Program-made: the position numbers and the translations under genes | Shown here: piece by piece, positions 48,695 to 57,699 of the stretch | Layout of the letters: each line of letters begins with the position of its first letter | Position numbering within the stretch: the first letter of the stretch is position 1 | The notes under the pieces: model-generated | The model's database searches: none | The model's input: only the letters and a program-made list of their open reading frames with translations | Told to the model about the DNA's origin: nothing | Source of the DNA: Phycisphaerales bacterium | GTDB taxonomy: Bacteria; Planctomycetota; Phycisphaerae; Phycisphaerales; UBA1924 | DNA length: 64,000 nt | NCBI GenBank assembly: GCA_020849615.1 | Contig: JADLFW010000016.1 | Span: 1 to 64,000 of the forward strand | Direction of reading: 5' to 3'

Positions 48695-50161
48695 ATGATG
48701 ATCCCCCGTTCCGCCTCCCTTGTTCTTGCGGGTGTCGGTCTGCTGCTGGCGAACATCGCCTCGGCCCAGCCCAAGCGCCCCGACGGCCGCCGCGAACTCC
48801 CCCAGGTCAAGGTCGCCGACGCCCCCACCACCACCGTCGAGATGGCGGATGACCCGTTCGCCCTCGACACCGTGGGAATGTCCATCCGGCTTCCGGTGGG
48901 CGCCCGAGCCGAAACCACCAGTTTCGGTGGCCAAACTTCGGTCCAGGTCATCCCGCCCGACTCCACCTGGCTGATCCGGATCCAGACCCCCCGGGTCCCC
49001 AACAAGACCATGTCCGCGCTGGAGGTCGCCACCGAGGCGATGAACCAGCTCCTGGCCTCGGTCAGCGTCGAGGATCAGAAGGGGGGCGTTCTGGGCACCT
49101 TCGGCCAGGTCCTCAAGGAACCCCACGAAGTCAACCTGTCCCAGAAGGCCGCCCGGTTCTATGTCTGGCTCCCCAACTCTGCCAAGTCCTCGGCCGTCGT
49201 GCGCGGCTACACGGTCTTCAAGACCGGGCCCGACCAGTTCTGCGCCTTCGACCTCACGACCGCCGAACCCGAGTTCGGGCGGGTGCAGGGGATCTACGAA
49301 GCCACCATCGCCACGGCGACCTTCACGGATTCGATCGAGCTCTCCGAGTCCCGGGGCAAGCTGGTCAAGGCCGGGCTGGGCCTCTTCAAAGGCCTGTCCG
49401 ACAAGGAGTACCGCGAACTCATCGGCGACGGCGCCGAGCGCTGGGAGCGGCTCTACCGCCCATCCAAGACCGGCGCGGTCAACGATGATGAGGAAATCGC
49501 GTACCGCCGCATCCGGGCCTGGGTCGGCAAGCGTGGCGATCTCGACCCCGAGCGCACCAAGGGGACAGGCACCGCGGCCGACAAGCGGGTGGGCTACCTC
49601 GTCCAGATGGATGCCCGCGGCGTGGATGGCCGGACCGTCATCGATTCCCGCGCCGTCTACTTCATGTCCCCCGACCGCTCCGAGGAGGCCTGGGTCGTCC
49701 GCAACGCTCTCAAGGAGCCCAAGGGCGAACCGCTGGTCTCCAGCGAGATCGGCGGCCGGACCGGCGAGAGCGTCAGCGTCACGACCTCCACCTCCGCGAC
49801 CCCCTCCCAGACAATCCGCCCCCTCATCCAGGGTCAGGGGTACATCAGCGGGTTCGAGTCGGTCATGCTCCCCCGCCTGCTGACCCGGGCCGCAACTCCC
49901 GGCGAATACGGCTTCTACGCCTACCAGTCGAAGGCGGGGATGATCCGCCTGCGGCGCGACGTCGTTGAGCAGCCGGCCGACCGCCCCGGCGTGTGGAAGA
50001 TCACCAGCAAGCTGGGCGAGGACCAGAAGCCCCAGGTCGCGTACTACACCGCCGAGGGCAAGCTCATCCGCACCGAGCTTCCCGATGGTTCCGTGTGGGA
50101 GCCGATCGAACTGGATCGCCTCGTCCAGATCTGGCGAAACAAGGGCCTGCCGACCGACTGA
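48695..50161 (+). CDS. Exported protein of unknown function
   Basis: A 488-residue protein with a signal peptide (MMIPRSASLVLAGVGLLLAN, cleavage after IASAQ). The mature part has a first domain (about 45-205) with GMSIRLPVGARAETTSFGG and IQTPRVPNKTMSALEVATEA, and a second, beta-rich half with repeated GYLVQMDARGVDGRTVIDSR and AYYTAEGKLIRTELPDGSVW, compatible with a lipoprotein-localisation-like or DUF1571-like beta fold. No catalytic motif is clear. It diverges from the ribosomal locus; the M28 peptidase gene follows 111 bp downstream. Confidence 0.7.
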   Translation: MMIPRSASLVLAGVGLLLANIASAQPKRPDGRRELPQVKVADAPTTTVEMADDPFALDTVGMSIRLPVGARAETTSFGGQTSVQVIPPDSTWLIRIQTPRVPNKTMSALEVATEAMNQLLASVSVEDQKGGVLGTFGQVLKEPHEVNLSQKAARFYVWLPNSAKSSAVVRGYTVFKTGPDQFCAFDLTTAEPEFGRVQGIYEATIATATFTDSIELSESRGKLVKAGLGLFKGLSDKEYRELIGDGAERWERLYRPSKTGAVNDDEEIAYRRIRAWVGKRGDLDPERTKGTGTAADKRVGYLVQMDARGVDGRTVIDSRAVYFMSPDRSEEAWVVRNALKEPKGEPLVSSEIGGRTGESVSVTTSTSATPSQTIRPLIQGQGYISGFESVMLPRLLTRAATPGEYGFYAYQSKAGMIRLRRDVVEQPADRPGVWKITSKLGEDQKPQVAYYTAEGKLIRTELPDGSVWEPIELDRLVQIWRNKGLPTD

Positions 50162-50272
50162 TCGGTAACCGGCGCCGGGCCCGGTGCGTAGAACTCCGCC
50201 CCCCTTCCCGAGTGCATCTGTGTATCTTGGGCGGGCACGCCGTGCGGTCGCACGGCCCGGAGTCCCACCACC

Positions 50273-52408
50273 ATGCCTGCAAATCAGTTCCGTGTGCCCT
50301 CGCGCCGCTCGTGCGGCCTTTCCGCTGCGCTCCTTTTGGCGCTCCTGGCCGGCTGCGAAAGCGGCGGGCCGCGGCTCCCCGAGTCCTCACTGGGCCCGGA
50401 TGTCAGCGGGCTCAGCAGCGCGCAGCTGATCTCCCGGTACGGGTCCAAGATCAGCTCGGATGGCAACAGCGACTTTGAGCTCAAGCCGATCGGCAAGAAG
50501 GCGGCCGAGAAGGGCCTCAAGCGGTTCGCGGTGGTGGACAACGAGCCGGTTCCGGTGCCGGAGATCGCCATGGGCGATTCCAGGACCGTGGCCCGGATCC
50601 TCGATGAGGGCCTCAACCGCAACCAGGTCCTCGATCACCTCCGCCACCTGACGACGCAGATCGGGCCGCGGCTGACGGGCTCTTCGAACGCGGAGGCGGC
50701 CAACCGCTGGACCCGCGACCAGTTCGAATCGTGGGGGCTCACCAACGCGCACCTCGATGAATGGGGCAACATCGGCCTCCGGTTCGACCGCGGCCCGTCA
50801 ACGGCAAAGGTGATGCGCTCCCGCGAGCGTCGGGGTGATGGCGGGCAGACCACGACCGAGTGGGAGTCGATCCGCGACATGGCGTTCACGACGCTGGCCT
50901 GGGCTCCGGGAACGCAGGGTCCGGTCCGCGCCCCGGTCATCCGCATGCCCACGGACACCGCCGAGTTCGAAGCGGTGAAGGACAAGCTGCCCGGGGCGTG
51001 GGTCATGATGGGCCGGGCCTCGGAAGGGCGCACGGGAGTCCGCGGCGCGCCGGGCGGCATGCGGGCTTACAACAACACGTTCGCCGAGATCCGCAAGAAG
51101 TGGGCCAACCCCGAGCCGCCGATGCCCCAGGACGGCCGCTCGGGGCTGTGGAAGGGCAAGGTCAAGGGCGCCCAGACGCCGGGCGACGGCATGGATGTGG
51201 AGATGTCCCTCCGCTTCGCCGCCGACAACAGCGTCACCGGCTCCTTCAACACGGCCTTCGGCCGCATCCAGATCAAGGATGGACGCTTCAATCCCGACAC
51301 CGGCGAGCTGACCTTCGCCTACGCGCGCGGGCCCAACGACACCAAGGTCACGATGAAGCTCACCGATCAGTCGGCCGAGGGAACCTCGGTCGGACCGCGC
51401 GGCGAATCCACCATCACCGCGACGCGCGACCCCTCCGACACACCCAAGGAGCCCTCGGTCGAGGAACGCGTGCTGACGGCGGGCCCGGCTGGCTTCCTGA
51501 TCACCTCCGGCGATGAGCGGGTGTGGACCAGCGCCGCCGACGGCTGGCGGGAGATGACGCCCGACACCGTCGCCAAGGATGTGATCGCCAACATCAGCCA
51601 GCCCGACTACGACTTCATCAACTCTCGCCTCGCGGATGGGCTGGATTTCCAGGTCGAAATGGACGTAAAGAACATCTTCACCGCCGGGCCCATCCCCGTG
51701 TACAACACGGTCGCCGAGATCCGCGGCTCCGAGAAACCCGATGAGATCGTGATCGTGTCGGCACACCTGGACTCGTGGAACGGGCCCGGCTCGCAGGGCT
51801 GCACGGACAACGGCACAGGCTCGAGCGTGACGCTGGAGGCGGCTCGCATCCTCTCCACGGTCATCAAGAACGGCGGCAAGCCGCCCAAGCGAACGATCCG
51901 CTTCATCCTGTGGACCGGCGAGGAGCAGGGCCTGCTGGGCTCGGCGGGTTACGTCAAGAAGCACGAGGATGATCTGGCCAGGATCTCCGCGGTGTTCGTC
52001 GATGACGGCGGCACCAACTACGAGGGCGGGCTGAACTGCCTCGAGCAGATGGTCCCCTACCTCGCGGCCGCGACGGCCCCGGTCAACTCGGCCTTCCCCG
52101 ACCTGACCGTCAACGTGCACGTCGCCCGCAACGACAAGAACGAGCCCCTCACCAAGATGCCGGGCGGCGGCGGCAGCGACCACGCCACCTTCAACGCCAA
52201 GGGCGTCCCCGGCTTCTTCTGGGATGAGGTCGGCCGGGCCAACTACGGCTACGGCTGGCACACCCAGCACGACCGGTTCGATCTGGCCATCCCCGAGTAC
52301 CTGGTGCAGTCCTCCACCTGTGCGGCGGTCACCGCGTACAACCTCGCCTGCGCCCCCGACCTGCTTCCCCGCGAGGTGAAGGAAGCCCCGAAGGAGCCCG
52401 CCAAGTAG
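50273..52408 (+). CDS. M28-family metallopeptidase lipoprotein
   Basis: A 711-residue exported protein with a lipobox (LLALLAGC). The M28 aminopeptidase-like domain holds the paired-zinc site: His498 and Asp500 in SAHLDSW, Asp512 in GCTDNGTGSS, catalytic Glu550 and Glu551 in WTGEEQGLLGSAGY, Asp in VFVDDGGTN and His666 in HTQHDRFD. Before it lies a PA-like region, interrupted at about residues 295-380 by an extra beta-rich segment (GLWKGKVKG ... GRFNPDTGELTFAYA). It likely trims peptides at the cell surface or periplasm. A terminator follows at 52447. Confidence 0.88.
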   Translation: MPANQFRVPSRRSCGLSAALLLALLAGCESGGPRLPESSLGPDVSGLSSAQLISRYGSKISSDGNSDFELKPIGKKAAEKGLKRFAVVDNEPVPVPEIAMGDSRTVARILDEGLNRNQVLDHLRHLTTQIGPRLTGSSNAEAANRWTRDQFESWGLTNAHLDEWGNIGLRFDRGPSTAKVMRSRERRGDGGQTTTEWESIRDMAFTTLAWAPGTQGPVRAPVIRMPTDTAEFEAVKDKLPGAWVMMGRASEGRTGVRGAPGGMRAYNNTFAEIRKKWANPEPPMPQDGRSGLWKGKVKGAQTPGDGMDVEMSLRFAADNSVTGSFNTAFGRIQIKDGRFNPDTGELTFAYARGPNDTKVTMKLTDQSAEGTSVGPRGESTITATRDPSDTPKEPSVEERVLTAGPAGFLITSGDERVWTSAADGWREMTPDTVAKDVIANISQPDYDFINSRLADGLDFQVEMDVKNIFTAGPIPVYNTVAEIRGSEKPDEIVIVSAHLDSWNGPGSQGCTDNGTGSSVTLEAARILSTVIKNGGKPPKRTIRFILWTGEEQGLLGSAGYVKKHEDDLARISAVFVDDGGTNYEGGLNCLEQMVPYLAAATAPVNSAFPDLTVNVHVARNDKNEPLTKMPGGGGSDHATFNAKGVPGFFWDEVGRANYGYGWHTQHDRFDLAIPEYLVQSSTCAAVTAYNLACAPDLLPREVKEAPKEPAK

Positions 52409-52446
52409 GGCATCCGCGCCGGGCCGCCGATCCTTTGTCACGAATC

Positions 52447-52470
52447 AACGCCCGCCCGCGGGCGTTTTTT
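52447..52470 (+). terminator. Rho-independent terminator after the M28 peptidase gene
   Basis: AACGCCC-GCCCGC-GGGCGTT followed by TTTT. It lies 38 bases past the peptidase stop and 25 bases before the ruvB start, so ruvB has a separate or read-through promoter. Confidence 0.85.
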
Positions 52471-52495
52471 CTGCGCCGGTGTACACTCGGTCACC

Positions 52496-53530
52496 ATGGC
52501 GACGGAACGCCTCATCGCGCCCCAGGCCCAGCAGCCCGAGGAGGAGCAGACCAACTGGGCGCTGCGCCCGACGCAGATCGCCGAGTACATCGGTCAGCCC
52601 GACCTCATCGAGCGGCTGCGGATCGCGATCCAAGCTGGAAAATCCCGCCAGGATCCGCTCGAGCACATCCTGCTCCACGGCCCGCCCGGGCTGGGCAAGA
52701 CCACCCTCGCCCACGTCATCGCCAACGAGATGGGCAGCCGGATCTACACGACCTCCGGGCCCGCCCTCGCCCGCGGCACCGACCTGGTCGCCGCCCTCAC
52801 CCGCCTCCAGCAGGGCGATGTGCTGTTCATCGACGAGATCCACCGCCTCCCCGTCGCGGTGGAGGAGTTCATCTACCCCGCGATGGAGGACTTCCGGATC
52901 GATGTCACCGTCGATTCGGGCCTCAACGCCCGGACGGTCCAGATCCGCTGCAAGCCGTTCACGCTGATCGGCGCCACCACCCGGGCCGGGCTGCTCTCCT
53001 CACCGCTCCGCTCGCGCTTCGGCCTGATCCACCACCTGAAGTACTACTCGACGGCCGATCTGCTGATCATCCTCCGCCGCAGTTGCGGGCTGCTGGGTGT
53101 GGGTGTGGACAACGAACAAGCCCTGGAGGCGATCGCGGCCCGGTCGCGCGGGACCCCCCGCATCGCCAACCGCCTGCTGCGGCGCGTGCGCGACTTCGCC
53201 CAGGTCAAGGCCGCGGGGCGCGTCGAGCCCAAGGTGGTGGATGCCGCCCTCATGCTCGAAGGCGTCGACCAGCTGGGCCTCGATGAGCTCGACCGCACCT
53301 ACCTGCGGATCATCGGCGCCACCTACGACGGCGGGCCGGTGGGCCTGGAGACCGTCGCCGCCACGATGAACGAGGATTCGCAGACGATCGAGGATGTCGT
53401 CGAGCCGTACCTGCTCCAGATCGGCTTCCTGGCCCGGACACGCCGCGGGAGGGCGCTCACCAAGGCCGCGTGCGAGCACCTGGGCCTCAAGTACACCGTG
53501 AAGGACCAGGACCAGTCGGACCTGTTCTGA
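52496..53530 (+). CDS. ruvB: Holliday junction branch migration ATPase RuvB
   Basis: A 344-residue AAA+ motor: Walker A HGPPGLGKTTLAHVIANEMG, Walker B LFIDEIHRLP, sensor 1 GATTRAGLLSSPLRSRFG, and the C-terminal winged helix with GPVGLETVAATMNEDSQTIE and YLLQIGFLARTRRGR. Normal length. It drives branch migration with RuvA in recombinational repair. ruvA and ruvC are not nearby. Confidence 0.97.
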   Translation: MATERLIAPQAQQPEEEQTNWALRPTQIAEYIGQPDLIERLRIAIQAGKSRQDPLEHILLHGPPGLGKTTLAHVIANEMGSRIYTTSGPALARGTDLVAALTRLQQGDVLFIDEIHRLPVAVEEFIYPAMEDFRIDVTVDSGLNARTVQIRCKPFTLIGATTRAGLLSSPLRSRFGLIHHLKYYSTADLLIILRRSCGLLGVGVDNEQALEAIAARSRGTPRIANRLLRRVRDFAQVKAAGRVEPKVVDAALMLEGVDQLGLDELDRTYLRIIGATYDGGPVGLETVAATMNEDSQTIEDVVEPYLLQIGFLARTRRGRALTKAACEHLGLKYTVKDQDQSDLF

Positions 53531-53533
53531 GGC

Positions 53534-55027
53534 TCACCGCTCCCCGGGATCGCCGGTCAGCTCGGGCTTCCATCCGCCCGGGCCCAGCCTCGTGACCTTC
53601 AGGTCCCCCGCTTCGAACTCGACGGTCTCGTTCGGGCCCGGCGACCGTCCGCCGCGGCGGTGATACGCCAGCAGGTCGCCCTCGGAAGGCTCGCCGATCA
53701 TCCGTTCGCGCCGATCTCGGGTCGCCCCGGGCCAGCGGCCCGTCTCGAGGTACATCCGCGCTGCTGGCGCGCCGGCGAACGCGCCGTCGCGGACCCCATC
53801 CGGCGCGTGGAGCTTGACCCACTCGAAGAATGCGGGCCATTGCGGGTCGGGCCCGCGCTGCACCCGCACGGGCAGGGCCGCGAAGATCACCCCGGCCGCG
53901 AGCGCCGCCGGGGCGGCCCACTTCATCCACGCCCGCAGCGCGGGCCGCAGCCCGGCGAACGCACCGGACGCCAGGCCCACCGCGGCGATCCACGCCAGGC
54001 CCGGATACAGCGGCAGGGCGTAGCGCGGGCGGCGGTCGGCGAACACCGTGAACAGCGCCAGCCAGGCGAGCGTCCACACCACGCCCAGCGTGAAGAGCGG
54101 CGGGGAGGGACGCCGCTGGCTTCGAAGCACGGCCCAGCAGGCCCCTGCGACCACGGCCAGCCACGGCCAGTACGTAGAGATCAGCAGCTCGAAATAGAAC
54201 CACACCGGCTTGGGCTCGAGCTGGCCCCCCACCGCTTCTCCGGCGGCCCGGGCCGCGATCTCGGCCCCGAAATACTGGCTCGTGAACGCCGGGCCGTGGA
54301 TCATCGCCATCGAGATGTGCCACGGCGCCGCGACGGCGATGGCGACCAGGCCCGTCAGCAGCAGCCACCAGGCCCGGCGCGCGGGCCCGGCCCAGAGCAG
54401 CCAGATCGCGAGCATGGGCAGCGCGGCCAGCGCGACCAGCGGCTTGCAGAGCAGGGCGAGGCCCAGCGGGATCCCCGCGAGGAGTGCCGGGCCGATGCGG
54501 TCCCGGCGAACGGCGATCGCCACGAGCCACACCGCGCCGAGCATGAACATGAGCTGCCACAGGTCGAGCGAGATCTCGCGGTTGCGGCGGAAGAACTCGT
54601 AGGTGAGCGCGAGGATCACGCCCGCGAGCAGGCCCGGCCATCGCGGGAGCCACTGCCGCGCGATGCCGATGGTGGCGATCACGCAGCCGCAGGAGGCGAG
54701 CACGGTGGGCAGCCGGGCCGCGCCGATGCCCGGGCCCAGCGCATGCAGGAAGAGGCCGTGGATCCAGAAGGCCAGGGGCGGCTTGTTGAAGTAGAACTGG
54801 CCCGGCTCGGCGTGGAGCGTCCAGAGTTCGCCCGTGCGCCAGGCCTGGAGGGCGATCGCCGAGTACCAGCCCGCATCGCCGCGCCAATCACCCTGCGAGA
54901 GGTGCGGCAGCGTGATCGAGAGCAGAACGGCGAGGGGGACCAGCCAGCACTCGGCCCGGGCCCAGCAACGGCGGCCGCGCGGAAGGCGGGCCCGTGCGGA
55001 GAGATTGGACTGGCCCGTCGAGTTCAT
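53534..55027 (-). CDS. GT39/ArnT-like membrane glycosyltransferase
   Basis: A 497-residue integral membrane protein. After a basic start the first loop has GDAGWYSAIALQAWRTGELW and FYFNKPPLAFWIHGLFL, the acidic catalytic loop and K-P-P-L segment typical of dolichyl-phosphate-mannose-type (PMT/ArnT) transferases, then about ten membrane helices and a soluble C-terminal part of about 150 residues. These enzymes use polyprenyl-linked sugars to modify lipid A or proteins on the outer face. It is last in the purA-uppS-cdsA run, in keeping with envelope work. Confidence 0.8.
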   Translation of the reverse strand: MNSTGQSNLSARARLPRGRRCWARAECWLVPLAVLLSITLPHLSQGDWRGDAGWYSAIALQAWRTGELWTLHAEPGQFYFNKPPLAFWIHGLFLHALGPGIGAARLPTVLASCGCVIATIGIARQWLPRWPGLLAGVILALTYEFFRRNREISLDLWQLMFMLGAVWLVAIAVRRDRIGPALLAGIPLGLALLCKPLVALAALPMLAIWLLWAGPARRAWWLLLTGLVAIAVAAPWHISMAMIHGPAFTSQYFGAEIAARAAGEAVGGQLEPKPVWFYFELLISTYWPWLAVVAGACWAVLRSQRRPSPPLFTLGVVWTLAWLALFTVFADRRPRYALPLYPGLAWIAAVGLASGAFAGLRPALRAWMKWAAPAALAAGVIFAALPVRVQRGPDPQWPAFFEWVKLHAPDGVRDGAFAGAPAARMYLETGRWPGATRDRRERMIGEPSEGDLLAYHRRGGRSPGPNETVEFEAGDLKVTRLGPGGWKPELTGDPGER

Positions 55028-55046
55028 CGGCGGCCGGCGACGGGCA

Positions 55047-55808
55047 TCACCGCTTGGAGGCGGCGGGCTGCATGGCCTTGGCGGCTTCCTCATCGAGGTA
55101 GAGGATGCACTGGCAGGAGACGCAGAATGTCAGCTTGCCCGACGACATGAGGCCGCTGACGGATTCCACCGGCAGGCTCATCATGCAGGAGCCGCAGGTG
55201 TACTCGTGGCGCTTGCGGTCCTGGACCTCGATGGGGGCCATGGCCTCATCGCCGCGCTGCTTGATCAGGAGCTCGAGCTTCTTGAGGGCATCGGGGGGGA
55301 CCTCGGCGGCGGCGGCCTTGCGCTGGGCCTTGAGCTCCTCGACGCGGTCCTTGATCTCGTCGGCCCGCTGGGTCTTCTCTCCCGCGGCGACCTTCTGGAC
55401 CTGCTCCCGCTCACCGCGCTGGGTGACGAGTTCGGCGACCTGCTTGCGGAGTTCCTCGGCCTTGGCCATCTGCTCGAGGGCGCCGGTCTCGAGACGGTCG
55501 CGTTCGGCCTTGTAGGTGTTCATCTCGGTGAGGAACGCCTTGTATTCCTTGTTCGTCTGGGCCGAGTTCATCTGCTCGCGGATGACGGCCATCTTCTCAT
55601 CGAGCCGCTTCACCTCGCCCTCCTGATCGGCGGCGACGGCGGTGATCTGGCGCAGCTGGCTCTCGAGGGAAGTCCGCTTGGTATCGAGCTGCTGCAACTG
55701 CGCGGACTGGTCGCTGTGGAATCGTTCCGCGGAACGGAGGCGCGTTTGAAGGCCTCGGAGTTGCTTTTCGACCAGGAAGACTCTCAGCAGCTTGGAGGTC
55801 AAGTCCAT
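55047..55808 (-). CDS. Coiled-coil protein with C4 zinc ribbon
   Basis: A 253-residue protein: a long antiparallel coiled coil (about 1-190, with RLDEKMAVIREQMNSAQTNK, EYKAFLTEMNTYKAERDR) and a C-terminal zinc ribbon with CGSC and CVSC, in CGSCMMSLPVESVSGLM and FCVSCQCILYL. This is the zf-RING_7/C4-type family, of uncertain function, proposed to bind nucleic acid or complexes. The ATG at 55808 gives the family's usual start. It lies between cdsA and the glycosyltransferase gene. Confidence 0.82.
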   Translation of the reverse strand: MDLTSKLLRVFLVEKQLRGLQTRLRSAERFHSDQSAQLQQLDTKRTSLESQLRQITAVAADQEGEVKRLDEKMAVIREQMNSAQTNKEYKAFLTEMNTYKAERDRLETGALEQMAKAEELRKQVAELVTQRGEREQVQKVAAGEKTQRADEIKDRVEELKAQRKAAAAEVPPDALKKLELLIKQRGDEAMAPIEVQDRKRHEYTCGSCMMSLPVESVSGLMSSGKLTFCVSCQCILYLDEEAAKAMQPAASKR

Positions 55809-55869
55809 CCAGGGCTCCACACCGGCGTGCGTGACAGCCGCATTGTACCAACGCCAACGGCGTTGAGGG

Positions 55870-56778
55870 TCAAAGCGCCCCCGGGAGTGTCAATTGAAGC
55901 CACCAAAACGCGATCGGCGCCACGAGAATGGGCGAATCGACGACATCCAGAATTCCACCGAATCCTGGAAGAACGTTGCTCGAATCCTTCAGCCCGGCAT
56001 CGCGCTTGAAGAGGCTGACGAGCAGGTCCCCAGCCTGGCCCACCAGTCCAAAGGCGAGCCCCGCGATCGCCCCCCACCGCCATGACGGGACTGGATCAAG
56101 GCCCGACCGCGCGAGCCAGTGGGCTCCGGCGGCTCCAACCAGGGCGGCAAACACGGCCCCCCCGAACAGACCTTCCCAGGTTTTCCCCGGGCTCAGCCAC
56201 AGGATCAGCTTGTGCCGGCCGATGGCCCGGCCCGTGAAGTAAGCCCCGATGTCGAAGCTCTTGGTGACCAGGAGCACCCACAGCACCATCCACGCGGAGT
56301 GCTCGCGCCGGATCGCCAGCAGGAATCCGAACATCAGCCCCAGGTAGACGAAGGAAAGCATCGTGCCGCCCGCCGCGGCGACGACCCCCTCGGGCTTGCG
56401 CTTCCGCGAGTAATACAGGAGCGACCCCACCAGCACGATTGTGGCGGCCCCTCCCACCACCGCTTCCGCCTCCACCCCGGTGGCGCCATCGGGCGTGAAC
56501 GCCATCACCGTCAGCCCGATGGTGCCGGCAGCGCAGAGCAGCCTCCGCGATGCGGCGATCCCCTTGTCCTTCAGGATCCGGGCCAGCTCCCGCCCCGCCA
56601 TGATCCCCACCGCCAGCATGACCAAAAAAAGCACGATGCCGGGCGGCAGCGTCTCGCCCACCCCCGGCAGGCCCGCGGCCCAGCCCGGCGCCGGAACGTG
56701 GTCCAAGTACTGGTCGAGCCAGACGCCGCCGACGAGCAGCAAGATCAGCACCGGGCCCAGCAGGAGACGGTCACGCAC
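55870..56778 (-). CDS. cdsA: Phosphatidate cytidylyltransferase
   Basis: A 302-residue membrane enzyme that makes CDP-diacylglycerol from CTP and phosphatidic acid. About eight membrane helices and the family signature near the C-terminus: GLVGQAGDLLVSLFKRDAGL, KDSSNVLPGFGGILDVVDS. LWLSPGKTWEGLFGG is the conserved SPkKTwEG-type segment. Slightly over the usual length. It starts 17 bp after uppS, a common pairing. Confidence 0.94.
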   Translation of the reverse strand: MRDRLLLGPVLILLLVGGVWLDQYLDHVPAPGWAAGLPGVGETLPPGIVLFLVMLAVGIMAGRELARILKDKGIAASRRLLCAAGTIGLTVMAFTPDGATGVEAEAVVGGAATIVLVGSLLYYSRKRKPEGVVAAAGGTMLSFVYLGLMFGFLLAIRREHSAWMVLWVLLVTKSFDIGAYFTGRAIGRHKLILWLSPGKTWEGLFGGAVFAALVGAAGAHWLARSGLDPVPSWRWGAIAGLAFGLVGQAGDLLVSLFKRDAGLKDSSNVLPGFGGILDVVDSPILVAPIAFWWLQLTLPGAL

Positions 56779-56795
56779 GCGGGTGGCCCTCGGGG

Positions 56796-57644
56796 TCAGG
56801 TCGCGGTTGGTGATTCATCGAGCCCTCCGAACCGCCGGCGACGCCGGGCGTACTCGCGGATCGCCTCGTGGAGCTGCGCGGGCCCGAAGTCGGGCCAGTA
56901 CGTGCCCGTGACGAACAACTCGGCGTAGCTGATCTGCCACAGCAGGAAGTTGCTGATGCGCATCTCGCCCGCGGTGCGGATGAGCAGGTCGGGGTCGGGG
57001 AGGTCGGACGCGTACAACGACCCCGCGATCGTCGATTCATCAACGGTGTTCGGATCGAGCACCCCCGCGGCAGCGCGCTGCGCGATGGAACGGGCCGCGT
57101 CGGCCAGTTCGGCCCGGCCGCCGTAGTTGATCGCGAGGCACAGCGTCGGGCCCGGCGACTTCCGGGTCGCATCGGTCAGCTCGTCGATCGCCCGCAGGAC
57201 CTCATCCGGCAGCCCGTCGCGCCGGCCGATCACGCGGAACCGCACACCCTCGCGCAGGAACTCCTCGCGCTCCCCGCGGCAGTAGGTCAGGCAGAGGTCC
57301 ATCAGGGCCTGCACCTCCTCCGCGGGCCGTTTCCAGTTCTCGAGCGAGAACGAGTAGAGCGTCAGCACCTCGACGCCGAGTTTCCCGCACTCCGTCACGG
57401 CGTTGCGGACGGCCGTCGCGCCGTTGCGGTGACCGAAGATGCGCGGGAAGCCGCGGTCCCGGGCCCAGCGGCCGTTGCCATCCATGATGATCGCGATGTG
57501 CCGCGGGATGCGGGAGGGGTGCACATCCGGCAGCCGGCCCAGCGGATCGGCGTTCGGGTTGCGCGCCCGCATTCGGGCCACGATCTCCAGGGCGGCCGCG
57601 TCCGGGGCGGCGGGCGCGGGCGGGACGGAAGCCGTTTGCGCCAT
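56796..57644 (-). CDS. uppS: Isoprenyl (undecaprenyl) diphosphate synthase
   Basis: A 282-residue cis-prenyltransferase making the lipid carrier for cell-wall sugars. Seen: HIAIIMDGNGRWARDRGFPR with the catalytic Asp, GHRNGATAVRNAVTECGKLG, LTLYSFSLENWKRPAEEV, NYGGRAELADAAR and the C-terminal DLLIRTAGEMRISNFLLWQ, SYAELFVTGTYWPDF. The ATG at 57644 is preferred over a TTG at 57707; about 45 residues still precede the core. Lies between purA and cdsA. Confidence 0.95.
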   Translation of the reverse strand: MAQTASVPPAPAAPDAAALEIVARMRARNPNADPLGRLPDVHPSRIPRHIAIIMDGNGRWARDRGFPRIFGHRNGATAVRNAVTECGKLGVEVLTLYSFSLENWKRPAEEVQALMDLCLTYCRGEREEFLREGVRFRVIGRRDGLPDEVLRAIDELTDATRKSPGPTLCLAINYGGRAELADAARSIAQRAAAGVLDPNTVDESTIAGSLYASDLPDPDLLIRTAGEMRISNFLLWQISYAELFVTGTYWPDFGPAQLHEAIREYARRRRRFGGLDESPTAT

Positions 57645-57699
57645 GAAGGGCGTACGGGCCTCGGGTCCGTTTCGTTCGGCGGCGGGCTTCACGGGCTGG

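Noticed and set aside
53660..55150. Long plus-strand open frame opposite the GT39 glycosyltransferase gene
   Set aside because: Low-complexity Arg/Pro/Gly/His product, antisense to a gene with clear membrane helices and motifs.
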